From contig OZ218961.1 in NCBI GenBank assembly GCA_965112735.1, positions 1,240,001 to 1,304,000 on the forward strand: a stretch of 64,000 bases of DNA. Direction: 5' to 3'. The stretch is from Phaeosaccion multiseriatum (lineage: Eukaryota > Ochrophyta, other classes). Shown here one piece after another: positions 14,526 to 29,500 of the stretch. A model generated the notes under the pieces. That model did not search any database. It had not been told where the DNA came from and saw only the letters and a program-made list of their open reading frames with translations. A program made the position numbers and the translations under genes. Numbering within the stretch: the first letter of the stretch is position 1; each line of letters starts with the position of its first letter.

Positions 14526-15336
14526 GCTGAGCAGGAGGAGGCATTTCCAAGTCTCTCTCCCGCGCCTCCGTTTCAAGAAATGTAATATTCAAAATTTATG
14601 CCATAAGATCTTACATTAATTACCAACAATTCCAGCTACTTACACTTGGCACAGTAACAACTCTGGCGTACAACGAACGTGTATCACCAACACACCCATC
14701 GCTCGCATATCGATATTGGTCGGGACAATTGTACTAAGACTGTGATGAGTGTCAACCGTTATGTCACCGCCCACCGCCGGCGCAGACCAGCCCCCTTTTT
14801 CTCCCTCCCCCCCCCTCTCTCTCCCCCTCCGTCAAACCCGGGAATTAATAAAGCTTCCTACCCCCCCCCGCACCCCCTCTCTCTCTCTCCGTCACAAATG
14901 AGCCTCAATGAGGCTCAATAACACACGTCACGGAGGAGAACCCCTCCCCTTCCTTCAGGCAGAAGAAAGAAACAGCTCCAGTAAGGCAGCGAATCGACCC
15001 TCCCCCCCCCCTTGGCCTGAGTACGGGCCCTATGCTCGACCACCAAAAGGACAGGTCCACACGCCCGATTTTCTACCCACCCACCTACCTCACTGGAACT
15101 GATCTCCTGCTTCGTTTCCATCCTTTGTCCCTCCATGCTATCCACCGCCCCACCTCCAACAAAATTGGACACTGGAAGTTGGTCCTCGTAGGCTGGAAGC
15201 TGATATCGATGTGTCGACTTTCCCTGATGTCGACATGGGACTCTCGCAAACATCGAAGTGGGTCTTCCTTCTTGCGTCACCAAATACGACTCCTACGTTG
15301 CAGGTCCCTCGCGCCGATTGGAAGCTGCTGGAAGCA
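14526..15336. other. Intergenic gap between two convergent genes
   Basis: No supported gene. It holds an AT-richer stretch (14580-14640), one dispersed GTATCACCAAC word at 14681, CT-rich tracts near 14800-14890, and otherwise unremarkable sequence. It lies between the convergent 3' ends of the F-box and dioxygenase genes. Confidence 0.6.
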
Positions 15337-18686
<3,350 letters not shown>

Positions 18687-18893
18687 GATGCCGAGCTTTC
18701 GCTTGGACTCTGTGCGCTGCGCTGAGCTTGGGGCTTGAGAGATCGGATTGATGAAGGGTCACCTAGCGCCAAACCAAATGGCGACGATTTCAAAACGACC
18801 AACAGAGATCCAATTTTTCTGAGAGAGACGAAAATGGGGCCCGGGATTTCGGCCCGGGGCCGGGCGGGGTCCGTCTCTTTTTCTTTTCCCTTT

Positions 18894-18958
18894 GGACCAA
18901 GGGTACTTAAGAAAACGACGTGATCCCCCCCCTTTTCTTAAGTACCCTTGTTTGGACC
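18894..18958. repeat. Near-perfect inverted repeat (hairpin)
   Basis: GGACCAAGGGTACTTAAGAA at 18894 is mirrored by TTCTTAAGTACCCTTG..GGACC ending at 18958 with a ~17-nt spacer. It lies about 0.2 kb upstream of the dioxygenase start. It could be a small foldback element or transcriptional hairpin; no function is claimed. Confidence 0.85.
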
Positions 18959-19149
18959 TCCGCGAGAGCAAATAAACCCTTTATTCCTTTCCTTTTGCTC
19001 CTCTTTCCTTTCTTTCCTTCCCCCTTCCTTTCCTTCGCGTGAGCACTCTCATTGGGTCCTCATTCTCTCTCTATTGAGATGGAGACAGAGAGACACGGAG
19101 GTCACCACGGAGTGGCTGAGCAAGATGACAGCTCAGGACGCCACTCCCT

Positions 19150-19590
19150 CATTGGGTCGGCACTCCCCATCTTCAGCCCAAGGGTTGACATCACCCCCCG
19201 ATTGAAGGAGAAAGAGAGAGACGGAGGTACCAATGGATGACGGGGACGAGGAGGAGGAGGAGGAACGGGGGCACTTTCCCCCCTCCTCTCCCTGACCTCC
19301 GGGCACTCCCTCCGGGCAAAGGCTTTAGCGAGAAATGGCCCAGCCCAGTCCAAGCAAGCCCAGAGGAGGGACGGCGCGCGGCGCTTGCTTGCTTGTACAG
19401 GCCAAGGTCAAGAGCCAGAAGGCGAAGGAGCGCACACTGGACGGAGAGATGAAGAGCAAGAGGTACAGGTACGCGTACAAGTAGAGGCATACGGAGCGAG
19501 GGGCAAGGGGGGGGAGACAGAGAAAAGGAGAGAGAGTTGTGTACACAGTGAGACTTCTTGTTCCCGAGGTATGCGGAGACAGAGGAGGCC
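19150..19590. repeat. Segment duplicated at 29090-29500 (copy 1)
   Basis: The sequence from CACTCCCCATCTTCAGCCC to the AGAGGAGGCCAACGCA region is closely matched at 29090-29500. Both copies include a short open stretch ending in GEMKSKRYR or GEMKSKSYR before a GT. In this copy it adjoins the PWP1 relic. 18687-19150 otherwise holds no supported gene. Confidence 0.85.
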
Positions 19591-19603
19591 AACGCAGGAG
19601 GGG

Positions 19604-19647
<44 letters not shown>

Positions 19648-19664
19648 TTCGATGCACTTTTCAG

Positions 19665-21100
19665 GAAGAAGCAAGTCAGGATTACGCGGGGAAGCCACAC
19701 AGACACCGTCATCGGCCTCAGCTGGCACAAAGTCCACCGACAGGTTTGTACGTACTCACGCACTGAAGATACTCAGAACAGCTCAAGTAGACTGCATGTA
19801 CCTACCTACGGGCATATGTGCAGAGAGTGGCTGGAAGGGCTTCTTTCGGGCCGTCAACTCTGAACGAGCTGGGTTGTTCGACCCTTGATAGAGATGGCTT
19901 TGTGGGCCCTGTGTGTGCGGGCCTCTGTGTGTGCGCTTCGGTGTGTGTCTCCTCCCTCTTCCCTTCCAAGCAGCCGCTGCGCTCTCTTTTTGTCTCCCTC
20001 ACTCTTTCGTTCTCTCTCTGTCTCCCCCACTCTTTCGTTCTCTCTCTGTCTCCCTCACTCTTTCGTTCTCTCTCTGTCTCCCTCACTCTTTCGTTCTCTC
20101 TCTGTCTTTCTCTCCTTACCTCTCTCCTCTTCCTCTCTCCCCTACCTGTCTCTCCCCCTCTCCTTCCTTCTCTCTCTCCTCTCTCTCTCCTCTCCCGATC
20201 TCTTCTCTCCCCCCTCCTCTCTCCCTCTCCCTCCCCCTCTCTCTCTCTCACTCACACGCACTTTTCCTCCCTCTCTCCATCTACACGACATCACATCACA
20301 CGGAAACCCACCCCTCCACTTGAACAAACAAACAACAGGTGCTGGCAAGCAGTTCCGGCGACAATACCTTGAAGGTGTGGAACGTGACAACCCATCAGTG
20401 CTCCTCCACACGGACAAGCAAGGCGCAAAGCGTGCGCTGGAACGGCACTGAGGTTTCCATCCTCGCCTCGGCAGGGCATGGCTCCTCTTGGACGCACGCA
20501 CCCCTGAGAAGGTGCAGAGTGTGCCACTGTCGGCGGATCCTGAATGCCTGGGACGGAACCCCCACCGACCCGCTGAGCTCATCTCAGGCACGGAGGACGG
20601 CTTGTTGACTTGTAGGGGCGTGCGGCAGTTGGACAAGGTGCTGTGAGGGAAGGTGACGGCGCATGAAGGGGGGGTGTCGGCTTTCTCCTTCGCGCCTTCC
20701 GTGCCAGGCTTCCTGGCCACGCACGTGCTGGGATGACAAGACGGTCAAGCTGTAGGACGTTGATGCGTGTTGCAATAGTAGTAGTAGTGGTGGTGGTGGT
20801 GGTGGTGGTGGTGGTGGTGGTGGTGGTGGTGGCGGAGGGAAGCAAAAGAAGCGGCAGCAGCAGGGAAGGCCGCTAGAGATTGCGTCCCGTACCATGGCTG
20901 TGGGCAAGCTGGTTTCGGTGGCCTTTTATCCGGATTCTCCCTTTCTGTTGGCCTGTGGCGGCGCCAAGGGCACCCTTGCGCTATGCATGGCACACGGATG
21001 AGAACATCGCTGTCAGTGCGCGCCTCTCGAGCCGGGCAGGAGGGGAGGAGAGCGAGGAGCTGCTGGTGGCTCGCATGCACATGTCCGACGACGGAGAGAC
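19665..21100 (+). pseudogene. PWP1-like WD40-repeat protein relic
   Basis: PWP1 proteins are nucleolar WD40 proteins of ribosome biogenesis. Exon 19665-19743 encodes HTDTVIGLSWHKVHRQ. It joins in phase to an exon from 20339 with VLASSSGDNTLKVWNV. Further blocks typical of the family follow in shifting frames: GTEDGLL, TAHEGGVSAFSFAPSVPG, DDKTVKL, and VGKLVSVAFYPDSPFLLA. Damage: a frame change near 20480-20505, in-frame TGA at ~20642, a shift near 20735, and TAG at ~20753 where the family has Trp (KL*DV). After that a GGT microsatellite (20765-20832) and more frame changes follow. Exons for the N-terminal half are not seen upstream. Several independent lesions argue for a true relic rather than one sequencing error. 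Confidence 0.8.
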
Positions 21101-21319
21101 GAGGGGCGAGGAGGAACCAGGGGATGCAATAACACCCCCATCTGCAGCGGCGGAAGGAGCCTCTTCCGCAACCAAGAACAACAACAACACAACAAGAAGA
21201 AGATTGCAGTCAAGGCAGGCGTGTGACATGGACACTGATACCAATTCAAACCGATCAAACTTCAAAGAGGTTTTATTTTTTGTTTCTTCCTATGGTATAG
21301 CTACTCTGTTTCTTTTCAG

Positions 21320-21822
21320 CGGTGGCGAGAAGGCTCCCAGCGCAGGCGCAACTTCATCGTCCCTACTAACCGCCGTACAACGGCATCCGCATGCCCATTG
21401 CTTCATCCCCACCGGCAAAACACTAACCCCAAAACCCATCGCTCCCCCTTAAGTATAATCACCAAAACGGTGGCGAGAAGGCTCCCAGCGCAGGCGCAAC
21501 TCCATCGTCCCTACTAACCGCCGTACAACGGCATCCGCATGCCCATTGCTTCATCCCCACCGGCGAAACACTAACCCCAAAACCCATCCCTCCCCCGTAT
21601 GCTACCAAGTATAATCACCAAAGCGGTGGCGAGAAGGCTCCCAGCGCAGGCGCAACTCCATCGTCCCTACTAACCGCCGTACAACGGCATCATCCGCATG
21701 CCCATTGCTTCATCCCCACCGGCGAAACACTAACCCCAAAACCCATCGCTCCCCCTTAAGTATAATCACCAAAGCGGTGGCGAGAAGGCTCCCAGCGCAG
21801 GCGCAACTCCATCGTCCCTACT
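21320..21822. repeat. ~150-bp tandem repeat, about 3.3 copies
   Basis: Units begin GCGGTGGCGAGAAGGCTCCC at 21320 (with a G/A-variant lead), 21469, 21625 and 21773 (last copy truncated). They share ACCGCCGTACAACGGCATC, which is internally palindromic (CGCCGTACAACGGC). Small indels distinguish units (an extra CAT, a GTATGCTACC insert). The array fills the gap between the PWP1 relic and the stop of the MACPF gene. Confidence 0.95.
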
Positions 21823-21906
21823 GTGTCACCGACCCGAACTTCAAAGACCAATGCTAGCCCCGCCCCCGTCCCCTCCGGCAGCACTTCAAAGCTGCTGCTG
21901 AGCGCT

Positions 21907-24900
21907 TCAACCATTGTACACAGCCTTTGCCCAACTCGGTGCGACCTCACTGCTACATCCAAAGGGCAGGTGGGAATTGACAACCAACTTCAACTCTTCC
22001 CTCATCAGCAAATTTCTGGAACTCTGCACTCCTTCAAGGTACCTACGGTAACGCATTGCACCCCCGAATCCGTAGCGCACATACTCGCGGTGAGTTACTA
22101 CCGTGACATTAAAAGTCCGCGTAATGAGCAGGTCGCACCAGCCGCAGTATCGTACATCAAGGGTCCGTAGATTGGGGCAGTTGCCGTGGGGTCCCAAGGG
22201 GTCAGACTTGCAAACCCAGTTGAACGAGAAGTTTCCAACGAAAAGAAACGTTGGGGAGCGCGGGGTGCGTTTCTGGTTGGCCTCCCCATAGGCTCTCGCG
22301 TCGAGAGACGTGAGCTCGTCGAGGGTCGGAGGCGTGTAGTTCTCATCCCACGGCCAGTCCTTGAAGTTATAGCTGAGATCGATACGTACCACACTCGGCA
22401 TGTTGGCGTTCTGCATGACTTCCCCCCCGAGATGGTTTCGGCTAAGATTGACGTCCTCGAGGAGTTTGTGCGTCCACACATCAGGGTGAATGCTACCATC
22501 GAGCAGGTTCTCAGAAAGGTTGAGAGTCTTCAGCCGTGGCAGCTCCTTGAGGCTTGGCACGCCCCCCGTGAGATTGTTCGAGCTCAGATCCACGCTGGTG
22601 AGGGACTTGAGCTTCGAAAGGATGCCGCTCTTCTCCAGCGTCCCCCCCATGCCGATGTGGCTCAAGGACAAGGTCGTGAGGGCAGAGAAGATTCCGGCGT
22701 CGAAGATGGGCAGCACCGGCGCAAAGCCTGTTTCCGCGTCTGTTGATGGCTGGCCGTTGCGCACCTCAATCGTGGCTATCCGCCCCTCCTCGGTGAGGGG
22801 GGCGGTGCCCTCCAAGTTTGCGAAGCTTAGATCAGGCCCATCCTCCTCCAACTGAGCCCAACCGGCCGGCTTGGGGTTCCATTTCGCCATCTGCAGGGCG
22901 TCATACACAACCTTCAAGCCAGCCTTGTCGCGTGATAAGACCCGTACCCTGGCTTGAGGCTCCAGCTGCTTAAACACTAGCTCTTGTCCGGCCAGATTCA
23001 AGCTTTCCTCGAAGCGAGCCCACTCCTTGCCATTCTCATACTTTCCCCGAACAACTGCGTAGGAACCAGCAGTTGCCTCCTTTTGGGCGAGCAGCACGAC
23101 GGCACCCACCACCTGCCCATCAGAGGCGGCGAACTGGTCTTTGACCACGTCCAGGAAGTCCGACAGAGTTCCGTCAGGCATTGGCTGCTGCTGGACTCGG
23201 GCGGCTTCCATAAGCACCTCCGCCGCTGCGTACGCGATGGCAGACAGCTCTTCCACGCTGTCGACTTGATCAAGGGGCAGATCGCCCAGTGTCACGAGCT
23301 GCAGCACGCTCTCTTGAAGGTCGTTGTTCACTCGACGTGGAGCGTTCCGGTTAATCACCTCTCTAACGGCCAGGGGCACGGTCTCGGCCTCATAAAGCAA
23401 ATGAGCCCAGTTTCTGGCTCGAGACTGACGGGCGGCTTGAATCAAGTTGATGCACTGCTGATCGACGGGCACGTTGTACTCGTGGAGATCTAGTGACACA
23501 GCAAGGAAGAAAGAGGCCGCGACAACAAGAGGGGAACGAACGAGGTCGATGAGTTAGAGAGACTTCAGGGAGAGAGAAGCGAACATAATAATGCTCCTCC
23601 CCCAATACACACACAATTAAGGCATTGTCTCGCACCTCTTCGAAGCAGTTCGTCGATGGAGACGAGCGCGGAGAGGGGCCCTCTGTCGATGATGGCCCAG
23701 CTCGAGTTATCTGAGAACAAAGCTGTTGCGAAGGCCTCGGCTGTCGCAGCGTTCGGCCCGAGAGACTTTGCTCCGAGTTTTTTTACAAAAAATGAAAAAA
23801 AATGGGGGGCAGCGGCGGGGCACAGGAATAGAGAGGTTAGAGTCACGAATGAAGTCGCAGTTGGACTCACCCTTCGCCACTCTTTTCAAGACGAGGCGGG
23901 ATGCCACGGACGCATCAAAAGTGGAGTGAAATCCCTCTCCACACCAACAACTTACCCGGACGTAGCTGGTGTACATGGCTTGCGTTTTCGTTGTTTGATT
24001 CGCACCGTTGTCGGCGGCGTCATGGAAGTCCGCGCCCCCACTGCTCGAGGCCTGGCTGAAGCTGGCCGACGCCGAGGCAGTCACGCCATAGTAGCTACCC
24101 GCGACAGATGCCTCTGTGGCACTGGACTTGCCCTTGCTCTCTTTGCTTGCCTCAGCAGTAGCTCTCATGAGCGACGAAGTATGGACCTGATAAAGTTTGT
24201 TTAAGGGGCGTGGGGTACGAGTTGGAGCGAAGCGAGAAAACTGAGCGGGGAAGTAGCAGCTGCGACGAAAGCGACGGCAAGGGGGACACTGATACATGAA
24301 TTGCTGAGAGCGCACACCCGAGCTCACCTCCTTGGTTGTCGTGGTAGTCGTGGTATGAAAGAAGACCCCACCCATCAAATGAGTGCCGGAACTGCACAGA
24401 CAGAAGGGAAGTGAAAGAATGCGAAAGAGAGCAGTGTGAAGGAGTGGAAAGAATGGAAAGAACGGACAGACACCTGCAGCCTCGAGCTTCCCTCGCGGCT
24501 CTTCCTTCACAACGTGTACTGCCGTGTTTGCTTCCTGCCTCACCTCACGTGGGAGCCAAAGAGGTCGAGGAAGCTCCTGGCATCGCGTAGTGACCTGACT
24601 TTGCTGGCAATTTCAATGACCTCGTCGCTCAGTCTCATGTCAACCACGGGGATGCGGAAGGACTTCATGGGGCAGATGATGTACTCCACAACTGATTAAG
24701 GTCGAGACGGCAAAGGATGACAAAGCAGAGGCCATCATTAACACGCTCAAGGTGAGTGGAGTGCTTGGTGTCAGGGGACTTACTGGTGGCGGTGGTGGTC
24801 TTAGCCTGGTCGCTCGTCGTACTCGTCGCTTCGGTCGTACTAGACGTCTGCGAGTTGGAAGAATTGGTTTGCGAGTGACTGGCGCTGACCTTATTCCCCC

Positions 24901-26226
24901 ACCCGCTCACGCTGGCACTTCCTCCCACAGAGGTGTGGGCCGACTCGGCTGCCGTCATGCCAGAAGACTTGGTCGAGTTGTGGAAGGAAGCTACAACTTC
25001 ATTGGAAGTTGTCTTCATGACGCGAGCCTCAAAGGGGACGTTGGGGCCTCGCCTGCCAACAGATGGAGCAAACATGACGCGAAGGAAGACGGGTCAAGGA
25101 AGGAAGAGGGGCAGCGGCGGCAGTGGGAGGGGGGCGACTTGGTGGCTACCTATAGACGACGAGAGCTCTCAATTGAAAGCAGAAGCGGGGAAAAAAGTAC
25201 TTGCATCCCCCCCTCCATTTAGCAAATGAAGAAAGAGGAGTCATCGTCACCACACTCACAAGTCAACGTGCTCCGGGGTTTTGAGCACCGGGGCCAGCGG
25301 AACCCTCGACAGCTCCTCGACATTCGGAAAGAGGTTAATTCCTGTTGATCGAAAGCATCAGCGTCGGGGGGGAATCAAACGAATGCAACACAAGAGAGTG
25401 GGTAGGTAAGTGGGACTGGAGGGAGGCAAAGATGAAAGTCAGGGAGAGAGTCCCAACCGAGCTCACCGTATAGGGCTGCGCCCCCGGAGCAAGCAGCGAC
25501 AAGCTTTTCGTCGGTGTCATACGGATTGAAGGAGCTACTCACTCCAGCCAGGATGCCGGTCTGTGCCTGAGCGGTGGCGAGCAGCGACTCGGAGCTCGTC
25601 ACCTGTCCTTCCCAGCCCTCTCTCGCCGCCACCTGTCCATACAGTTTCAATATATAAGAGAGGGTCAGAGTGAGAGGACACGTAGCTCTCTACCCTTGGC
25701 AAATGCACTGTTTTCGTATACATCCCTCCCCAACCCGGGACACCAAGCGATCTTCTCATTGCCAACATTGATCGAACGGTCAATCTGCAATCAAGGTTTC
25801 GAGGAGCACAATGCGCCCGGGCCTCCGCCCCTGCCTCTACCCGCCAAAACAACGAAAAAGTTGATGGACTCACCCTCGCTTTGGCCGCCTCCACCCTGCT
25901 CCTCTGCCTCTCTTCTGCGCCGTCGAGTGTGTCACTGACGTCGACCTTGGCCAGCAACTCGTCCGCCTCTTGCCGCGACTGGCGCACGCGACCCCGCTCC
26001 TCCTCGATGAGCCTGGCGTTGCGCAGCTGGGCGGCCTCCTCTCTCTCGCGCGCGAGCTCTTGTTCCTCTCGGTGAATGGTGTTGCTCTTCATGGCCTTGG
26101 CCTTGTTGGTGATGATGCGCGTATCGCCTTCGTGTTCCTGAGGTAAGGTAGGAGAGGAAGGGAGGGGGTTTTGGGTGTGGAAATAATTGAGGAGCAAGCG
26201 CGGCCTGCTCAGCCCATCCACACACA

Positions 26227-26261
<35 letters not shown>

Positions 26262-28559
26262 GGGGGGGGGGAGAACCACACGACAAGAAGAAAAGCAAAA
26301 TAGAGCACTCACCCTGGCCAACTTGTTCACGTCGTCGTCGCTGAGCTTGCTGGCGGTTCGAATGCCCTTGTCTTCCAACGTCTGTGCCGCTGCCAGCCCT
26401 ACCCCGAACTCCATCGCCTCCTTGCGAATGGGAGGGGCGTTGGGGGCGTTGGCGAAGAAGCTCTCCAGCGTGTGCCGCTCCGTGCTGGTGATGGCCTCGG
26501 AAGGGCCCCCTGTTGAGTTGTCCGAAGGCTGCGCAAACTCGGGCTCCTCCTCCTCATCGCCTGCCCACAGGGGCAGAGGCTCCTCCTCATCGCCTGCCAA
26601 CTGGGGCAGTGTGGTGCCGTCGTTGGAAGGGGCAAGCTCCGCCAGGGGGAGCTTCAGCGCGTAGGAGGCGAATTGCAACTTGGGAGCAGCAAGCTGGTGC
26701 AGTGGCCGAGGCAACGACGACAACACAAGGGGCCGGGCAGGGTGGACTGGGGGTCAAAACACACAAACAAGCAAGTCATCGGGTGGCTGCATGCACAACT
26801 TTACTATCGATGAGCCACCCTTACCGCGTTTCCACGTGGCCTCTCCACTGCCTTGTGATCGATAGCCCACTGCACGCTCTGCCATTGGGAGTTCGACAGC
26901 GCCGCCTCTGTCTTCCAGTTGCGTGCCACGTTACGGGCCCACTGCCTCTCCTTGGGGTCAATTCCCTTCGCCAGGAACAAGCCCCAGAGCTCAAACTCCG
27001 GCAGCAAACAGTCAAGCAGCATGGGCTGCTGCACTTTCTGGCCCTGAGTGCGCCTGTCGCGGTCCTCAACGAGAAATTTGGCCAAGATATTGACGTCGTT
27101 CAGAGTTTGATGTGCCGCGATGAGGCGTACGCTCACCTCCCCCCAGTTCTGCGCCATTTTGTTCTCGTTGACGACGTCTTTGATTTCCTGCGAAAGAAGA
27201 TTGTTGCACATGGGCGGCAGGGCATCCCTCACCGTGCCCAGGTCTTTCGCGGGGAGCACCTCCGAATCACTGGAGTAGACGTCATACACCCGCCCGCACC
27301 ACTTTTGGGCGAAAGCCTCTATGGCCCCCGGAGTATCACACTCGTTGAAGTCCTTCATGATATCACTATCACCGCCACTATCATTGGACTTGTCTGTCAC
27401 ACGCGAAGGGCGAGAGGACAAGCAAAGCGCGATTCACGTTAGTCAAAGGGGAGGGAGAGCGGCGGCCAGCATACGCCCACCACGCACTCACCATTGTCGG
27501 TGTAGATGTACACGCTCCATTCGTTGTAGCTCTTAAACCAAAGCATTTGGTCGTCAGGAACGCCCTTACGCACAACCGCTCTTTCGTACACGTCGTTCAA
27601 GACCGCGCCCAATTCGTCGAACGGACGAGTGTACCTTTTTTGGCGCACGCAAAGGAGGGCAGTAGGAGTGTTTAGGTAAATACAGAGAAACTATTTGGCA
27701 GCAAACAAGAATCGCATCAGCATGGTGGCAAGGAATGCCCTTCCCATACTACCACACAAACTCACATTCCGTGGTAGGGGTCGAGGAAGTGGCAAGTCTC
27801 GTCGACCTCGTCAACGAAGATGCCTACATCTCTCCACTGTTCGAAGTTTGAGTTGACTAACTGGAGGAAGACCAGCACGTTACGGGGTCTGCTCCTCCGT
27901 ACACCAAACCTCCCCCTGTTTTTCCACGCTGAGTCAATAGCCTGGACGATCTCATCGATGACGGTCTTGGTGTTGTTCACCTTCGTACTGGCCATGTCGT
28001 AGTATTGCGGCGCTCCCTTCGTCCTGCGCGGAAGCGGCCCCGACAAAGTCCACTTGTTCTCCTCAGCCACAATTTTTGGCAGTGACTCGTTCCAGAATAG
28101 CTCCCCATGAGTGTTTGCCCTGACCTTTGGTGGCAAGGTTTCAAGAAGAGCGAAGAAGTCGCTGGGCAGCCGAAAAGAAGTGGCTGCTTTGCCTGCAATA
28201 AACCGGGCCCAGTAAAGCAGGCTCAAGATGTTCGGTCCTCTTGATGGGTGAAGAAAGCCATGTTCAATGAAGAATAGTGCGAGGAAGTTCATCCATTGTT
28301 TGGCTTCACGTTTGACTTCTAGTTGTTCCCGCGTCAAGTCTCCTTTCTCTCCCAACTCAAGCGGGGCCTCGTGCTGTGTGATGGATGTGTCCGCAGGAAC
28401 GACATCCAGCAGTGCTCTCGCCAAGTTGAAGGGCTGGTCGGGCTCCGGCCGGGCGTCCGTACTGAAAAGCGCGACGACGGGAATTGGTGAGGGTGGTGTG
28501 AAGCCACGCAGATATTCCAATGCGCCATCTTTCACCGCTTCCGAGGATGGGCGAGGCAT
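21907..28559 (-). CDS. Large MACPF-domain protein with C-terminal leucine-rich repeats
   Basis: Start ATG at 28559. Exons that keep phase: 27766-28559, 27492-27634, 26825-27393, ~26313-26697, 25874-26137, 25694-25784, ~25467-25635, 25260-25341, 24784-25052, 24544-24691, 24328-24391, 23956-24186, 23636-23765 and 21907-23489, giving ~1,600 residues. The N-terminal ~550 residues are unrecognised. A coiled-coil-like Glu/Arg-rich exon (25874-26137) leads to a MACPF-like region. Its signature falls across a splice: LFGSHVS then SGTHLMGGVFFHTTTT, the GSH/T...GG pattern of membrane-attack/perforin folds. The last exon has four or five plant-type LRRs (LTSVDLSSNNLTGG, LKTLNLSENLLDGS). No signal peptide is visible. 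MACPF proteins insert into membranes as oligomers; whether this one does is inference. The boundary of the exon ending at 25467 is least certain. Confidence 0.8.
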
Positions 28560-29089
28560 CGTCCCCCAACCCTCACAATTCCTCTTCCTCTCACCACCAG
28601 CGCTGCTACCTCCGGCCGCTTCTCTGTATGCGCAATTCAGCTGCTGCAATAATTTCCTTCCCCTCTTGACTTGGGGCTTGATTTACTAAATAGAACTCTG
28701 CCGCTGCTGCTCTTCCTCCCTCTATACCTGTCCTCCTTTCTTCCTCCCTGTCCGTCTCCCTGGATATCCTATCTGCTGCCTTGAAGGTTGCGGATTTACG
28801 TTTGTTTAAGGTTGCGGAGCGAACGCACAAACTTTAAGTGCACAGGGCATGAAAAAAAAGGAACACAATTTTTAAATTTGAAAGCCAGGGCGGGTACGTA
28901 CTGTAAGTGCACCCCGCAAACTCGTCATCACAGTCCAATCTGTCCTCATCGTCATCAAGGAGGCCTGTGGCGAAAGCCCAAGTCCAGCGGGCCCGGGGCC
29001 CATGGCTTGTGGTGGGAACAAAACGGGGCGTGTGAGACGTTACAGATGGATTTTGCATTGAACCACCATCTGCTGTACAACGAGGCAAG
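28560..29089. other. Intergenic gap upstream of the MACPF gene
   Basis: No supported gene. It contains a CT-rich stretch (28700-28780) and a repeated GTTTAAGGTTGCGGA-like word around 28785-28815. It would hold the MACPF promoter, but no motif can be assigned. Confidence 0.5.
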
Positions 29090-29500
29090 GGACGGCACTC
29101 CCATCTTCAGCCCAAGGGTCGACATCTCTCTGTTGACGGAGAAAGAGAGAGACGGAGGTACCAATGGATGACGGGGACGAGGAGAAGGAGGAGGAACGGG
29201 GGCACTTTCCCCCCTCCTCTCCCTCCGGGCAAAGGCTTTAGCGAGTAATGGCCCAGCCCAGCCCAAGCCCAGAGGAGGGACGGCGCGTGGCGCTTGCTTG
29301 CTTGTACAGGCCAAGCTCAAGAGCCAGAAGGCGAAAGAGCGCACACTGCTGGACGGAGAGATGAAGAGCAAGAGCTACAGGTGCGCGAACAAGTAGAGGC
29401 ATACGGAGCGAGGGGGAAGGGGGGGGAGACAGAGAAAAAGGAGACGCCCAACTTCTTGTTCCCGAGGCATGCGGAGACAGAGGAGGCCAACGCATGGTTT
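29090..29500. repeat. Segment duplicated from/with 19150-19590 (copy 2)
   Basis: Close match to 19150-19590, including the GAGATGAAGAGCAAGAG coding-like block followed by a GT (TACAG|GTGCGCG here, TACAG|GTACGCG there). Here the block continues in phase into the next exon at ~29695, so this copy looks closer to the source gene. Confidence 0.85.

Noticed and set aside
27766-27900. Firm call of a Ulp1-type protease domain in the MACPF gene N-terminus
   Set aside because: Only a faint W..vD...D pattern; no His-Asp-Cys triad could be placed, so it is mentioned only as an idea.
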